Below are positions 8,623 to 17,262 of a stretch of DNA of 63,404 bases, piece after piece (the stretch's first letter is position 1; every line of letters begins with the position of its first letter). The translations under genes were made by a program, and so were the position numbers. The notes under the pieces are model-generated. The model saw only the letters and a list, made by a program, of their open reading frames with translations, ran no database searches and was not told the DNA's origin. Source of the stretch: Streptomyces pinistramenti (GTDB lineage: Bacteria; Actinomycetota; Actinomycetes; Streptomycetales; Streptomycetaceae); the NCBI RefSeq assembly GCF_020564935.1, contig NZ_JAJCXB010000045.1:1-63404 (forward strand), read 5' to 3'.

Positions 8623-8649
8623 GGTACCCGGTACCCGGTACCCGGTACC
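8623..8649. repeat. Tandem 7-bp repeat, four copies of GGTACC(C)
   Basis: GGTACCC is repeated three times and followed by GGTACC immediately after the transglycosylase gene, with two further near-copies (GGTACGGAGGT, CGTACCGGT) within 40 bases. Each unit is itself palindromic (GGTACC). It lies in untranslated sequence. Slippage or local secondary structure in the 3' end of the transcript are possible roles; none is shown. Confidence 0.6.
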
Positions 8650-8760
8650 GAGGTGATGCGGTACGGAGGTGACGTACCGGTGAGGCGGCGCACGGCGACG
8701 TGACGCCCTCACCGCCGAGCTGACGGATGCGGCGACTGGCGCGTGCGCCGCTGCGCAGGC

Positions 8761-8790
8761 AAGCGGGCCCCGGCAACACGGGGCCCGCTT
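8761..8790 (+). terminator. Strong hairpin terminator after the transglycosylase gene
   Basis: A 12-bp perfect stem, AAGCGGGCCCCG pairing with CGGGGCCCGCTT, around the loop GCAACA. It lies 150 bases after the stop codon and ends in a short TTT. Typical of actinomycete terminators, which often lack long U-tracts. The remaining bases to 9031 show no gene; the last part is the leader of the muramidase gene. Confidence 0.75.
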
Positions 8791-9031
8791 TCGCGTTCCC
8801 GGACGCACTCGCTCCCGGACACACTCGCTCCCGGGGCGCACTGCGGGACGGGTCGTGGGGAGCGCGACACCGGACCGTTGTGGCGCCGGACGAGTGACAC
8901 CGTCCGGCCGGACGGGGGCCTGATGGCCTGTCGGGTTACGGAGCGAGCAGTGCAGCGCATATGTCTCCTTATCGGCAGGAATCTGCTCAAAATCTGCCGC
9001 ACCGCCAACCGATGGCCTTCGGAGGTACCCG

Positions 9032-9889
9032 ATGCCCTTGCGTAGATCCGGTCCGGCCCGTCGCACTTTCCCCGCCGCGACCGGAACGCTCCTCTCCCTC
9101 TCCGCGCTCGTCCTGACCCTCGCCCTCCCGGGCACTGCCGCGGCGGCCGGAGGCGACAAGGAACCCGCCCACCCCGAGCAGGACTGGATGGGCTCCACGA
9201 TCGCCGCCCACGAAGGCGTCGACCGCGCCGGCGGCTCCGATGCGCAGGCGTCCTCTTCCACATCGTCGGTCGACGGCGTCGACGTCTCCAGCCACAACGG
9301 CAACGTCGGCTGGCCCGCACTGCGCACGAGCGGCGTGCGCTTCGCGTACGTCAAGGCCACCGAGGGGACCACCTACAAGAACCCGTACTTCAGCCAGCAG
9401 TACCGGGGCTCGTACGACGCCGGCATCATCCACGGCGCCTACCACTTCGCGCTGCCGGACCACTCCGGCGGGGCGGCGCAGGCGAAGTACTTCGCCGCTC
9501 ACGGCGGCGGGTGGTCGAAGGACGGCAAGACGCTGCCCGGGGCGCTCGACATGGAGTACAACCCCTACGGGGCGACCTGCTACGGCAAGAGCGACGCGGC
9601 GATGATCCAGTGGATCGCCGACTTCGTGACCACGTACCGGGCGAAGACCGGGCGGGACGCGGTCATCTACACCTCCACCAACTGGTGGACGCAGTGCACC
9701 GGGAACTCCCGCAAGTTCGGCAAGACGAACCCGCTGTGGGTTCCGCGCTACGGCTCGTCCGTCGGGACGCTCCCGGCCGGCTGGCCCTTCCACACCATCT
9801 GGCAGTACACGTCCACCGGCCCGACGGTCGGCGACCGCAACCGCTTCAACGGATCGTTCACCCGCCTCAAGGCACTCGCCAACGGCTGA
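9032..9889 (+). CDS. Secreted GH25 muramidase (lysozyme)
   Basis: A 285-residue exported N-acetylmuramidase of glycoside hydrolase family 25 (cellosyl/lysozyme M1 type), which cleaves the MurNAc-beta-1,4-GlcNAc bond of peptidoglycan. A signal peptide runs to the AAAAGG region near residue 37; a 45-residue linker follows. The catalytic domain starts at GVDVSSHNGNVGW with D84, and shows FAYVKATEGT, HGAYHFA, LDMEYNPYG with D173 and E175, and the C-terminal IWQYTSTG. No separate cell-wall binding domain is present. The ATG has GGAGG upstream. It lies between the SLT enzyme and a SapA-like protein, suggesting a role in envelope turnover. Confidence 0.9.
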   Translation: MPLRRSGPARRTFPAATGTLLSLSALVLTLALPGTAAAAGGDKEPAHPEQDWMGSTIAAHEGVDRAGGSDAQASSSTSSVDGVDVSSHNGNVGWPALRTSGVRFAYVKATEGTTYKNPYFSQQYRGSYDAGIIHGAYHFALPDHSGGAAQAKYFAAHGGGWSKDGKTLPGALDMEYNPYGATCYGKSDAAMIQWIADFVTTYRAKTGRDAVIYTSTNWWTQCTGNSRKFGKTNPLWVPRYGSSVGTLPAGWPFHTIWQYTSTGPTVGDRNRFNGSFTRLKALANG

Positions 9890-9931
9890 TCCGTCCGCAG
9901 GGTCATCTCCACGATCACCTCCAGGATCCGC

Positions 9932-9979
9932 CGACGGCCGGTTCCCGGCGCCGCATCAGGCGCCGGGGGCCGGCCGTCG
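9932..9979 (+). terminator. Long hairpin terminator after the GH25 gene
   Basis: CGACGGCCGG pairs with CCGGCCGTCG and, inside it, CCCGGCGCC pairs with GGCGCCGGG around the loop GCATCA; only two mismatched bases interrupt each side. It begins 42 bases after the stop codon. The rest of the interval to 10211 (about 230 bases) carries no gene and must hold the promoter of the next gene; an A8 run lies at its start. Confidence 0.75.
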
Positions 9980-10211
9980 CCACGTCCGCTGCGTACCGAA
10001 AAAAAATGGCAACCTCGTTCGAGGGGAGGAGAATTGGCGGTGCGGTGCGGTAACGGGCCTTTTCCTGGGGCGGTTTGGGGAGGGGCGAGTGGCTTGTTCC
10101 AACGGGGTACGGGAAGTTCACCCACGATCGGTACAACCATCTCCGGACGATCGCTGTCCAACACTGCGCAATGACCACGCGAAGGACATCACCTCTGACG
10201 GGGGTATTCCC

Positions 10212-10667
10212 ATGAAGCGTTCTCGTGCCATCGCAGGATCCGCAGTGCTGGCAGTGGCAGGTATGGCCACGATGGCTACCGCTACCAGCGCATCGGCCGC
10301 GCCCGTGCGCGCCACTGCGGCGTACAACGGAGCCTGTGGAAGCGGCTACAGCGTCGTGAATTCCGCGGAGATCTCCGGAAAGGGGGCGGTGTTTCTCACC
10401 TACAACGGCAAGACGGGCAAGAACTGTGTCGTGACGGTGCGGAACACCACCGGAAAGGCGGTCTCCATGTACACCTATCTCGGGCCGACCGACGGAAGTT
10501 CCGAAACCGTCTTCGACAGCGGGCTTTACACCAGTTACGCGGGACCGGTCTATTTGCTGGCGAAGGGCCGGTGTGTGGACTGGGGCGGCACGATCGAAAA
10601 CGTCAGTGTCAACGTGAACGGCTCGAACTGCGGGCGCCTGGCGGCCGGTACGGTGACCCGCCACTGA
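10212..10667 (+). CDS. SapA-like spore-associated secreted protein
   Basis: A 151-residue exported protein. A clean signal peptide (MKRSRAIAGSAVLAVAGMAT to the SASA cleavage region, about residue 28) precedes a mature domain of about 120 residues with four cysteines in the contexts GACGSGYSV, GKNCVVTV, GRCVDWGG and GSNCGRL. This pattern matches the spore-associated protein A family of Streptomyces, small proteins found on the surface of spores and aerial hyphae with no known enzymatic role. The ATG is chosen as the only start that exposes the signal peptide. A converging hairpin follows the stop. Confidence 0.72.
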   Translation: MKRSRAIAGSAVLAVAGMATMATATSASAAPVRATAAYNGACGSGYSVVNSAEISGKGAVFLTYNGKTGKNCVVTVRNTTGKAVSMYTYLGPTDGSSETVFDSGLYTSYAGPVYLLAKGRCVDWGGTIENVSVNVNGSNCGRLAAGTVTRH

Positions 10668-10677
10668 TCAGCGCGTG

Positions 10678-10712
10678 CGGCGGATTCCGGGCCCGGTGCC
10701 CGGGGTCCGCCG
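10678..10712. terminator. Hairpin between converging genes with T4 tail
   Basis: CGGCGGA pairs with TCCGCCG and inside it CCGGGC pairs with GCCCGG; a TTTT run follows directly on the plus strand. It starts 11 bases after the SapA-like stop and serves the plus-strand gene most obviously; the gene on the other strand ends 110 bases further on. Confidence 0.65.
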
Positions 10713-10822
10713 TTTTCCGTGCCGGCGCTTGCCGATCGCCCGAGGCGAGGGATCGACGACCGGGCGAGGACGGGCCGGTGCGCCGGGTGATGCGCCCTGG
10801 GGCCGTGCGGAGCGTCCGTGTG

Positions 10823-12337
10823 TCAGGAGGCGGGCGCAGGGGCGGGTGGTTCCGGTGCGGTCTCGGCGGTTCTGGCGATGTTGCGGGCCATGCCGCCGAA
10901 CACCGCGGCGTGGAACGGGGACACCGCCCACCAGTAGGCGTGCCCGGCCAGGCCGTGCGGGTGGAACAGGGCCCGCTGGAGGTAGACCGTACGGCCGTGG
11001 GCGTCACGGCCGACGGCCAACTCCAGCCAGGCCAGGCCCGGTAGCCGCATTTCGGCGCGCAGCCGGAGCAGTCGGCCTGGCGCGATCTCCTCGACGCGCC
11101 AGAAGTCCAGGGAGTCGCCGACCCGCAGCCGGCCCGCGTCGCGCCTGCCGCGCCGCAGGCCCACCCCGCCGACGAGCCGGTCGAGCCAGCCGCGTGCCGC
11201 CCAGGCGAGGCCCGACGAGTACCAGCCGTGTTCGCCGCCGATGCCTTCCACCACCCGCCACAGCGCTTCGGGTGCGGCGTCCACCCGGCGTGCGCGGCGG
11301 TCGGTGTAGAGGGAGCCGCCGGCCCAGTCGGGGTCGGTGGGCAGCGGATCGCTCGGGGCGCCGGGCACCGCTGCGTTGGACCAGCGGGTGGCGACCTCGG
11401 CCTCGCGGATCCGCCGCAGTGCCAGGTCCAGCGCGTCGTCGAGGGGGATCGGGTGGCCGGGTGAGTCGGGCACGTAGCGGGCGATGTCGTGCTCCTGGCA
11501 GACGACTTCGTGCCGCAGCGACTCGGCGAGCGGCCGGGCCAGGGCGCCGGGGACCGGCGTGACCAGCCCGACCCAGCGGCTGGACAGGCCGGGTGTGAGC
11601 ACCGGTACGGGGAGGATGAGCCGCTCCGGGAGGCCGGCGACCCGGGCGTAGCGCTGCATCATGTCGCGGTAGGTGAGCACGTCGGGGCCGCCGATGTCGA
11701 AGGCCCGCGAGACGTCGTCCGGCAGGCCGGCGCAGCCCACCAGGTAGCGCAGCACGTCGCGGATGGCGACGGGCTGGATGCGGGTGCGCACCCAGCTGGG
11801 CGTCACCATCACCGGGAGGCGTTCGGCGAGGTAGCGCAGCATCTCGAACGAGGCGGAGCCCGAGCCGATGATGACGGCGGCGCGCAGCACAGCGGTGGGG
11901 ACGCCGGACGCCAGGAGGATTTCGGCGACCTCGGCGCGGGAGCGGAGGTGGGGCGAGAGGGCGTGCCGGGGTACGCCCGCGGGGGTCAGGCCGCCGAGGT
12001 AGACGAGGCGGCGGACGCCTGCGGCACGGGCCTGCTCGGCGAAGATCCGTGCGGCCCTGCGGTCGGTCTCCTCGAAGTCGCGGCCGGTGCCGAGGGCGTG
12101 CACCAGGTAGTAGGCGGTGTCGACGCCGTCCAGTGCGGCGCGGACCGATGCGGCGTCGGTGACGTCCCCGCGGCACGCCTCGGTCCGTCCGGCCCAGGGG
12201 TGGTCGCGCAGCTTCTCCGGGCTCCTGGCCAGCGCGCGTACGGCGTATCCGGCATCCAGCAACTCGGGGACGAGGCGGCCGCCGATGTAGCCGGTGGCGC
12301 CGGTGACCAGGGCGAGGGGGCGGGCCTTGGAGGACAT
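10823..12337 (-). CDS. SDR (atypical) NAD(P)-binding protein with C-terminal DUF2867 domain
   Basis: A 504-residue two-domain protein. Residues about 6-290 form a Rossmann fold of the atypical short-chain dehydrogenase type (YbjT/NmrA-like), with the nucleotide motif VTGATGYIGG at residues 11-20 and no classical YxxxK pair. Residues about 340-490 are DUF2867, a START-like helix-grip domain (GWYSSGLAWAARGWLDRLVGG, wedge of residues about 365-385, shown here in part; PHGLAGHAYWW near the end). Homologues are common in actinomycetes and cyanobacteria and have no assigned reaction. The start is set at MSSKARP; an in-frame ATG 11 codons upstream is possible. Confidence 0.78.
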   Translation of the reverse strand: MSSKARPLALVTGATGYIGGRLVPELLDAGYAVRALARSPEKLRDHPWAGRTEACRGDVTDAASVRAALDGVDTAYYLVHALGTGRDFEETDRRAARIFAEQARAAGVRRLVYLGGLTPAGVPRHALSPHLRSRAEVAEILLASGVPTAVLRAAVIIGSGSASFEMLRYLAERLPVMVTPSWVRTRIQPVAIRDVLRYLVGCAGLPDDVSRAFDIGGPDVLTYRDMMQRYARVAGLPERLILPVPVLTPGLSSRWVGLVTPVPGALARPLAESLRHEVVCQEHDIARYVPDSPGHPIPLDDALDLALRRIREAEVATRWSNAAVPGAPSDPLPTDPDWAGGSLYTDRRARRVDAAPEALWRVVEGIGGEHGWYSSGLAWAARGWLDRLVGGVGLRRGRRDAGRLRVGDSLDFWRVEEIAPGRLLRLRAEMRLPGLAWLELAVGRDAHGRTVYLQRALFHPHGLAGHAYWWAVSPFHAAVFGGMARNIARTAETAPEPPAPAPAS

Positions 12338-12432
12338 GTCGGGACGATACTCCCCGACGGCAGCGCCCACGGCTTCGCCGGGCCAGAACCGGCGGCGCGG
12401 CTTCCGGCGACGGCGCGGGCAGGCCCCCGCCC

Positions 12433-13503
12433 TTACGGCGCGTCAGGTGCGCCGGTGCTCTCGCGGGCTTCCAGGTGCGGGAGTTCGCCGTGGACGGTGC
12501 GCGGTGGGCCGCCGTCGAGGACGGTGAGGAGTTCCTGGGCGGCGAGCCGGCCGAAGCCGGGGGTGTCGCGGACCAGGGCGGTGAGCTGGGGGTGGGTGAC
12601 GCGGCACAGGGCCGAGTCGTCCCAGGCCACGATCGACAGGCCGCCCGGAACGGAGAGGCCGCGGCCGGCGGCCACCGAGGCGCCGGCGACGGCCATCACG
12701 TCGTTGTCGTAGATGATCGCCGTGGGCGGCTCGGCCGTGTCCAGGATGTGGCGGGTGGCCTCAGCGCCCTCCGCGTCGGAGTAGTCGGTGGTCACCGAGC
12801 GGACCTGGTGCGCGTCGAGGCCGCGGCGGTCCGCTTCGGTGCGCAGGGAGCGGATGCGGCGGGCGGTGTGGGCCAGTCCCGGCAGGCCGGCGACGTGCAC
12901 GATCCGGTGGTGGCCGAGGCCGTGGAGGTGGTCGAGAACCCTGGCCATGGCCTTGGAGTCGTCGGCCCAGACCGTGGAGACCTGCGGGGGTTCCGCTGCG
13001 GTGGCGGGGCCGCCGACGACGACGGCCGGCAGGCCGAGGGAGGCGAGCAGGCCGGGGCGCGGGTCCTCGGTGCGGGGGTCGACGACGAGGACGCCGTCCA
13101 CCCGGCGTTCGGCCCACCAGCGGCGGTAGAGCGCGCATTCCGTTTCCAGGTCTTCGACCACCTGGAAGAGCAGCGCGATCCGGCGTGCCGACAGGACTTC
13201 CTGGATGCCGGAGACCAGTTGGAGGAAGAAGGACTCGACGCCCAGGGTCCGGGCCGGACGGGCGAGTACCAGGCCCGCGCTGCCCGCGCGTTCACCGGAG
13301 AGCGCGCGGGCGGCGCTGTTGGCCTGCCAGCCCAGTTCTTCGGCGACGCGGCGGATCCGGGCGCGGGTGTCCTGGGAGACGCCGGGCCGGTCGTTGAGCG
13401 CGAAGGAGACGGCGCTCTCGGAGACGCCCGCGCGGCGCGCGATGTCCTTGATCGTCGGCCGCCGGGCGGGTTTGCGGCGGGCGGCCTCGCCGGGCGCTGT
13501 CAT
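12433..13503 (-). CDS. LacI-family repressor of the N-glycan utilisation locus
   Basis: A 356-residue LacI/GalR-type regulator. The N-terminal helix-turn-helix and hinge are clear (PTIKDIARRAGVSESAVSFA, then a hinge helix ANSAARALSGERA), followed by the periplasmic-binding-like effector domain (about residues 75-345). The ATG has GAGGAG upstream. It is divergent from the solute-binding protein gene, and two CG-centred palindromes in the intergenic region are its likely operators. The effector is expected to be a mannose-containing oligosaccharide or its breakdown product, judged only from the neighbouring enzymes. Confidence 0.88.
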   Translation of the reverse strand: MTAPGEAARRKPARRPTIKDIARRAGVSESAVSFALNDRPGVSQDTRARIRRVAEELGWQANSAARALSGERAGSAGLVLARPARTLGVESFFLQLVSGIQEVLSARRIALLFQVVEDLETECALYRRWWAERRVDGVLVVDPRTEDPRPGLLASLGLPAVVVGGPATAAEPPQVSTVWADDSKAMARVLDHLHGLGHHRIVHVAGLPGLAHTARRIRSLRTEADRRGLDAHQVRSVTTDYSDAEGAEATRHILDTAEPPTAIIYDNDVMAVAGASVAAGRGLSVPGGLSIVAWDDSALCRVTHPQLTALVRDTPGFGRLAAQELLTVLDGGPPRTVHGELPHLEARESTGAPDAP

Positions 13504-13596
13504 GACGGACTCTCCTCGTGCGGTGGGTCTCGCTCGCCTCGCTGCGGTGGGCACGTCGGCGCGCCGGGCGGCGCGGATGCCTGTTGCGTGCCGGTC

Positions 13597-13612
13597 CCTA
13601 AACCGCATTAGT
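13597..13612. promoter_or_regulatory. LacI-type operator 1, at the repressor's own promoter
   Basis: CCTAAACC-GCATTAGT is a CG-centred imperfect palindrome of LacI-family form (CTAA-N6-TTAG). It lies 94 bases upstream of the repressor start codon. On the minus strand a -35 TTGACA (13647-13642) and a possible -10 CAGACT (13624-13619), 17 bases apart, place the start of transcription beside the operator. Autorepression is inferred. Confidence 0.7.
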
Positions 13613-13769
13613 ACCGTCAGTCTGATCACTGGGGCGGGGTGTGTCAATCGACGGTGCCAGGGGTTTGCGATGTGCTCCGCGCGGCATCGGACGACGGGTC
13701 TTTTCGCAGGTCAGGGTGGATGATGATGGACTTCCCCAGGCCTCTTCCGGACCGATTCCGGTGCAGGTA

Positions 13770-13800
13770 TTGACACCCACTAAAACGCATTAGTACCGTC
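13770..13800. promoter_or_regulatory. LacI-type operator 2 overlapping the ABC operon promoter
   Basis: The plus-strand -35 TTGACA (13770-13775) is followed by the operator ACTAAAAC-GCATTAGT (13779-13794), which fills the spacer and -10 region, so a bound repressor would block RNA polymerase. The right half and its flank, CGCATTAGTACCGTC, are identical to operator 1 in the same orientation, 182 bases away. The -10 itself is not obvious. About 215 bases of leader without a gene follow before the solute-binding protein. Confidence 0.72.
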
Positions 13801-14015
13801 TGCCGCATCATCGCACCGAGACTCGCTTTCACGGCCGTCCGGTGTGCTGAAGGGGCACGGCACAGTTGTTGATTTTCGCGTGTCCGGAGCAGGAAGCGGC
13901 ATCCAGCGGCAGCGCGTGGATACCGAAAGAGTCCACTTCGGAAGCACGCTCTGTCGCATACGGCTGCCGCAACGATTCGCCCTGTTTCTGGTCCGAGCAG
14001 AGGAGCCAGCCAGTC

Positions 14016-15320
14016 ATGCGTATATCCCGCCGAGCAGCCGCGTCCGCCGCGGTCCTGGTCACATCGGCGCTCGCCCTGACCGCGTGCGGGGCCTCGGGAG
14101 ATTCCGGCGCGTCGGACAGTGCGACGGGAAAGGTCGAGGGCCGGGTTACCTTCCAGACCTGGAATCTCAAGGCCAATTTCAAGGACTACTTCGAAGGGCT
14201 CATCGCAGACTTCGAGAAGAAGTATCCGGATGCCAAGGTGAATTGGGTTGATCAGCCGGCCGAAGGGTATCCGGAGAAACTCAGTGCGGACGCGGCGGGC
14301 GGCACGCTTCCCGATGTCGTGAATGTGTCACCGGATCTCGCTTATCCGCTGGCCAAGGCCGGTGTCGCGCTCGACCTGCACAAGGCGGCGGGAAAGTATC
14401 AGGACGAGTATCTGGCGGGTGCCTGGAAGAGCTACGAGATGCCGGGCATGGCGGGCGTCTACGCATTCCCCTGGTATCTGAACACCGGCCCGATGTTCTA
14501 CAACAAGGCGCTCTTCACGAAGGCGGGGCTCGACCCCCGGAAGCCACCGACGACGTACGGCAAGCTCTTCGCGGACGCGCTGACGATGGCGAAGAAGAGC
14601 GACGGAAAGATCACGATGCTGGCGAGCACCCCGTCGATCGAGGACTTCGGGCGCTACGGCGTACGGCTCATGAACGCGCAGGGCACCGCCTTCACCTTCA
14701 ATGAGCCCAAGGGCGTCGAACTGCTCCGGCATTACCGTGAGTTGTACGCGGCGGGCGCGCTGGATTCGCAGGCGCTGACCGCCATGGCCGAGTCCTCGGG
14801 GCGGAAGTTCCAGCAGCAGTCCGTGGCGATGAATCCGGGCAGCGCGCTGGACCTGGGGAACTTCAAGAAGGAGGCACCGAGCCTCTACAAGAACATCGGG
14901 ATCACAGACACGGTCAACAACACCGGCAAGGCCAATATGTACGTTCAGGGCCTGATGGTGAATGCACAGAGCAAGGTCAAACCGGCCGCGGTCGCGTTCG
15001 CCCACTTCGTCACGGACCGCAAGAACCAGATGGACTTCGCGAAGCGGGTGACGATCTTCCCGAGCACCAAGGGCTCGCTCGACGATCCGTACTTCACCAA
15101 GGAGGACGGCACGGACGCGACCCGGGTGCGCATCGCCTCCGCCAAGTCCCTTGGCAGCGCGGTGAATTACACGCCGGTCCTGCTCAGCGACCAGATGAAG
15201 ACCGTGCTGCGCAACGCCGTTGCCAAGGCCGTGCAGGGCAAGGAGTCGCCCAAGGCCGCGCTCGACGGTGCGGTCAACGAGTGCAACCGGCTGCTCACGA
15301 CCGGCGCGGGCGCACGGTGA
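14016..15320 (+). CDS. ABC transporter sugar-binding lipoprotein
   Basis: A 434-residue extracellular solute-binding protein of the carbohydrate class (family 1). The signal peptide ends in the lipobox LTAC with C24 as the acylation site, anchoring it outside the membrane. The mature part shows the usual VTFQTWN first strand, ADFEKKYPDAKV, GTLPDVVNV and a C-terminal QGKESPKAALDGA. The ATG follows AGGAG at ten bases. It is the first gene of a six-gene plus-strand run and overlaps the first permease by GTGA. Given the glycosidases downstream, its ligand is expected to be an N-glycan-derived mannooligosaccharide; this is inference. Confidence 0.9.
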   Translation: MRISRRAAASAAVLVTSALALTACGASGDSGASDSATGKVEGRVTFQTWNLKANFKDYFEGLIADFEKKYPDAKVNWVDQPAEGYPEKLSADAAGGTLPDVVNVSPDLAYPLAKAGVALDLHKAAGKYQDEYLAGAWKSYEMPGMAGVYAFPWYLNTGPMFYNKALFTKAGLDPRKPPTTYGKLFADALTMAKKSDGKITMLASTPSIEDFGRYGVRLMNAQGTAFTFNEPKGVELLRHYRELYAAGALDSQALTAMAESSGRKFQQQSVAMNPGSALDLGNFKKEAPSLYKNIGITDTVNNTGKANMYVQGLMVNAQSKVKPAAVAFAHFVTDRKNQMDFAKRVTIFPSTKGSLDDPYFTKEDGTDATRVRIASAKSLGSAVNYTPVLLSDQMKTVLRNAVAKAVQGKESPKAALDGAVNECNRLLTTGAGAR

Positions 15321-16309
15321 CGACCGGCACGGCCCGAGTGCCCAGGACCCCGGGAAACAAGGGCGGCGGCGGGCCCGCGCCCGTGCCGCCCGGTCCCGGC
15401 GCTCCCCCGCAGGCCGCCGCGCGCGGCCGCATCAGACCCGTCCGCAGGCATCTGCCCGCCAGCCCCTGGCTGTTCCTCGCCCCCGGCCTGCTGATCGTCG
15501 GCGGGTTCAGCCTGTATCCGTTCCTGAGCACGGTGGTGAACTCCTTCACCGATGCCCGCACCCTCATCGCGGGACAGTACGTGGGCGGCGCCAACTACCA
15601 GGAGCTGATCCATGACGCGATGTTCTGGACCGGTCTGCGCAACAGCCTGCTGTACGTCCTGGGGGTCGTGCCGCTGCTGGTGATCCTGCCGCTGCTGCTG
15701 GCCCTGCTCGTCCAGGGGCGCATCCCCGGGATCACATTCTTCCGTGCCGCGTTCTACACGCCGGTGGTGGCGTCCGTCGTGGTGGTCGGGCTGATCTGGG
15801 TGTGGCTGCTGGACGACCGCGGGCTGATCAACGCCGTGCTGGAGGCGGTCGGCTTCGGCAAGGTCGGCTTTCTCAGCGATCCGTGGCTGCTGCTGTTCAG
15901 CGCGATGGCGGTCACGGTCTGGAAGGGCCTCGGCTACTACATGATCATTTATCTGGCGGCGCTGGCCAACGTGCCGCGCGAACTGCACGAGGCGTGCGCG
16001 GTCGACGGCGCGGGGGCGCTGCGCCGGTTCTGGACGGTCACCGTCCCCGCGGTGCGCTCCACGATGGTGCTGGTGGCCGCGCTCTCCTCGGTCGGCGCCT
16101 TCAAGGTGTTCTCCGAGGTCTATCTGATGGCCGGGCCGACCGGCGGGCCCGGCGGCGAGGACACCACGCTGGTGATGCTGGTCCAACAGGTCGGCACGGG
16201 TCTCAACGGCCGGGTCGGCTATGCGTCGGCGCTGTCCGTCGTGGTGTTCGTGATCACGCTGGGACTGATGCTGCTGGTGCTGCGCGCCAACCGCAAGGAG
16301 GACGCATGA
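15317..16309 (+). CDS. ABC sugar transporter permease (MalF type)
   Basis: A 330-residue inner-membrane permease of the binding-protein-dependent carbohydrate importers. A Pro/Arg-rich cytoplasmic tail of about 48 residues precedes six membrane helices. The EAA loop that contacts the ATPase is clear (ELHEACAVDGAGALRRFW, about residues 222-239). The GTG overlaps the stop of the binding protein gene, and the stop overlaps the ATG of the second permease, so the three are translationally coupled. No ATPase gene follows; in Streptomyces such importers commonly share the MsiK ATPase. Confidence 0.9.
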   Translation: MTTGTARVPRTPGNKGGGGPAPVPPGPGAPPQAAARGRIRPVRRHLPASPWLFLAPGLLIVGGFSLYPFLSTVVNSFTDARTLIAGQYVGGANYQELIHDAMFWTGLRNSLLYVLGVVPLLVILPLLLALLVQGRIPGITFFRAAFYTPVVASVVVVGLIWVWLLDDRGLINAVLEAVGFGKVGFLSDPWLLLFSAMAVTVWKGLGYYMIIYLAALANVPRELHEACAVDGAGALRRFWTVTVPAVRSTMVLVAALSSVGAFKVFSEVYLMAGPTGGPGGEDTTLVMLVQQVGTGLNGRVGYASALSVVVFVITLGLMLLVLRANRKEDA

Positions 16310-17208
16310 GTGCCACGGCGGAACAGGAACGGCGGGCCGCGCCGGACGGCGGCGGCCGCGTACGGCGGCGCAGGAGCGGCCGCCGGACACCGGTATGGCA
16401 GTGGGTACTGCGCTACCTGCTGCTGCTCGCCGTGCTGGCGCTGACCGTGGGGCCGTTCCTGTGGCAGCTGTCCACCTCGCTCAAGGGGGCGGGCGAGGAC
16501 ATCTACCGCTATCCGCCGAGCCTGGTGCCGCACGAGGCGACGCTGGACAACTACGCCGGCGTCGCGAAGATCATCCCGGTCTGGGACTTCGCGCTGAACT
16601 CCCTGAAGGTCGCGGTCGCCAACGTGCTGACGAACTGTCTGGGCGCGGCGCTGGCGGGCTACGCGCTGGCCCGGATGCGGTTCCGCGGCCGGAAAGCCGC
16701 GCTCGTCGTCTTCCTCATGGCGATGCTGGTGCCGGTGGAGAGCATCATGATCGCCCAGTTCGTCACGATGCGGGAACTCCAGCTCAACAACACCCTCATC
16801 GGCGTGCTGCTGCCCGCCTGTATCGGCGCCATGAACGTCCTGCTGATGCGGAACGCCTTCGCCGCGCTGCCGTACGAGGTGGAGGAGGCGGCGTTCGTCG
16901 ACGGTGCCAACGCCTGGCAACGGTTCCTGCGGATCGCGCTGCCTTCGGTCAAGGGCACCCTGGCAGTGGTGGCGATCTTCGCCTTCATGGGGGCGTGGGA
17001 CGACTTCCTGTGGCCGCTGATCGTGCTCAGCGACCAGTCGAAATTCACCCTGACGATCGGCCTGAACTTCCTGCACGGCACGTTCGCGAACAACCAGCGC
17101 CTGGTCGCGGCCGGCACCGTCATCGCCGTGCTCCCCCTGATCGTGTTGTTCGCCTGTCTGCAGCGTTTCTTCTTCCGCGGTGTCGGTGAGGGTGCGGTCA
17201 AGGGCTGA
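16306..17208 (+). CDS. ABC sugar transporter permease (MalG type)
   Basis: A 300-residue second permease of the same importer. A basic N-terminal tail is followed by six helices; the EAA loop EVEEAAFVDGANAWQRFL lies at about residues 191-208, followed by the ALPSVKGTLAVV helix. The start ATG overlaps the preceding stop (ATGA). The pair with the upstream permease and lipoprotein is complete except for the ATP-binding subunit. Confidence 0.9.
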   Translation: MSATAEQERRAAPDGGGRVRRRRSGRRTPVWQWVLRYLLLLAVLALTVGPFLWQLSTSLKGAGEDIYRYPPSLVPHEATLDNYAGVAKIIPVWDFALNSLKVAVANVLTNCLGAALAGYALARMRFRGRKAALVVFLMAMLVPVESIMIAQFVTMRELQLNNTLIGVLLPACIGAMNVLLMRNAFAALPYEVEEAAFVDGANAWQRFLRIALPSVKGTLAVVAIFAFMGAWDDFLWPLIVLSDQSKFTLTIGLNFLHGTFANNQRLVAAGTVIAVLPLIVLFACLQRFFFRGVGEGAVKG

Positions 17209-17262
17209 CCTCCGCAGCCCCCGGCCACTCCCCCGCCCCGCCTCTCACTCCCAGGGACCGCT

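Noticed and set aside
13504..14015. Extra gene in the LacI/solute-binding protein interval
   Set aside because: Short frames there are explained by the divergent promoters, two operators and the leader; the in-frame upstream extension of the binding protein lacks signal peptide logic.
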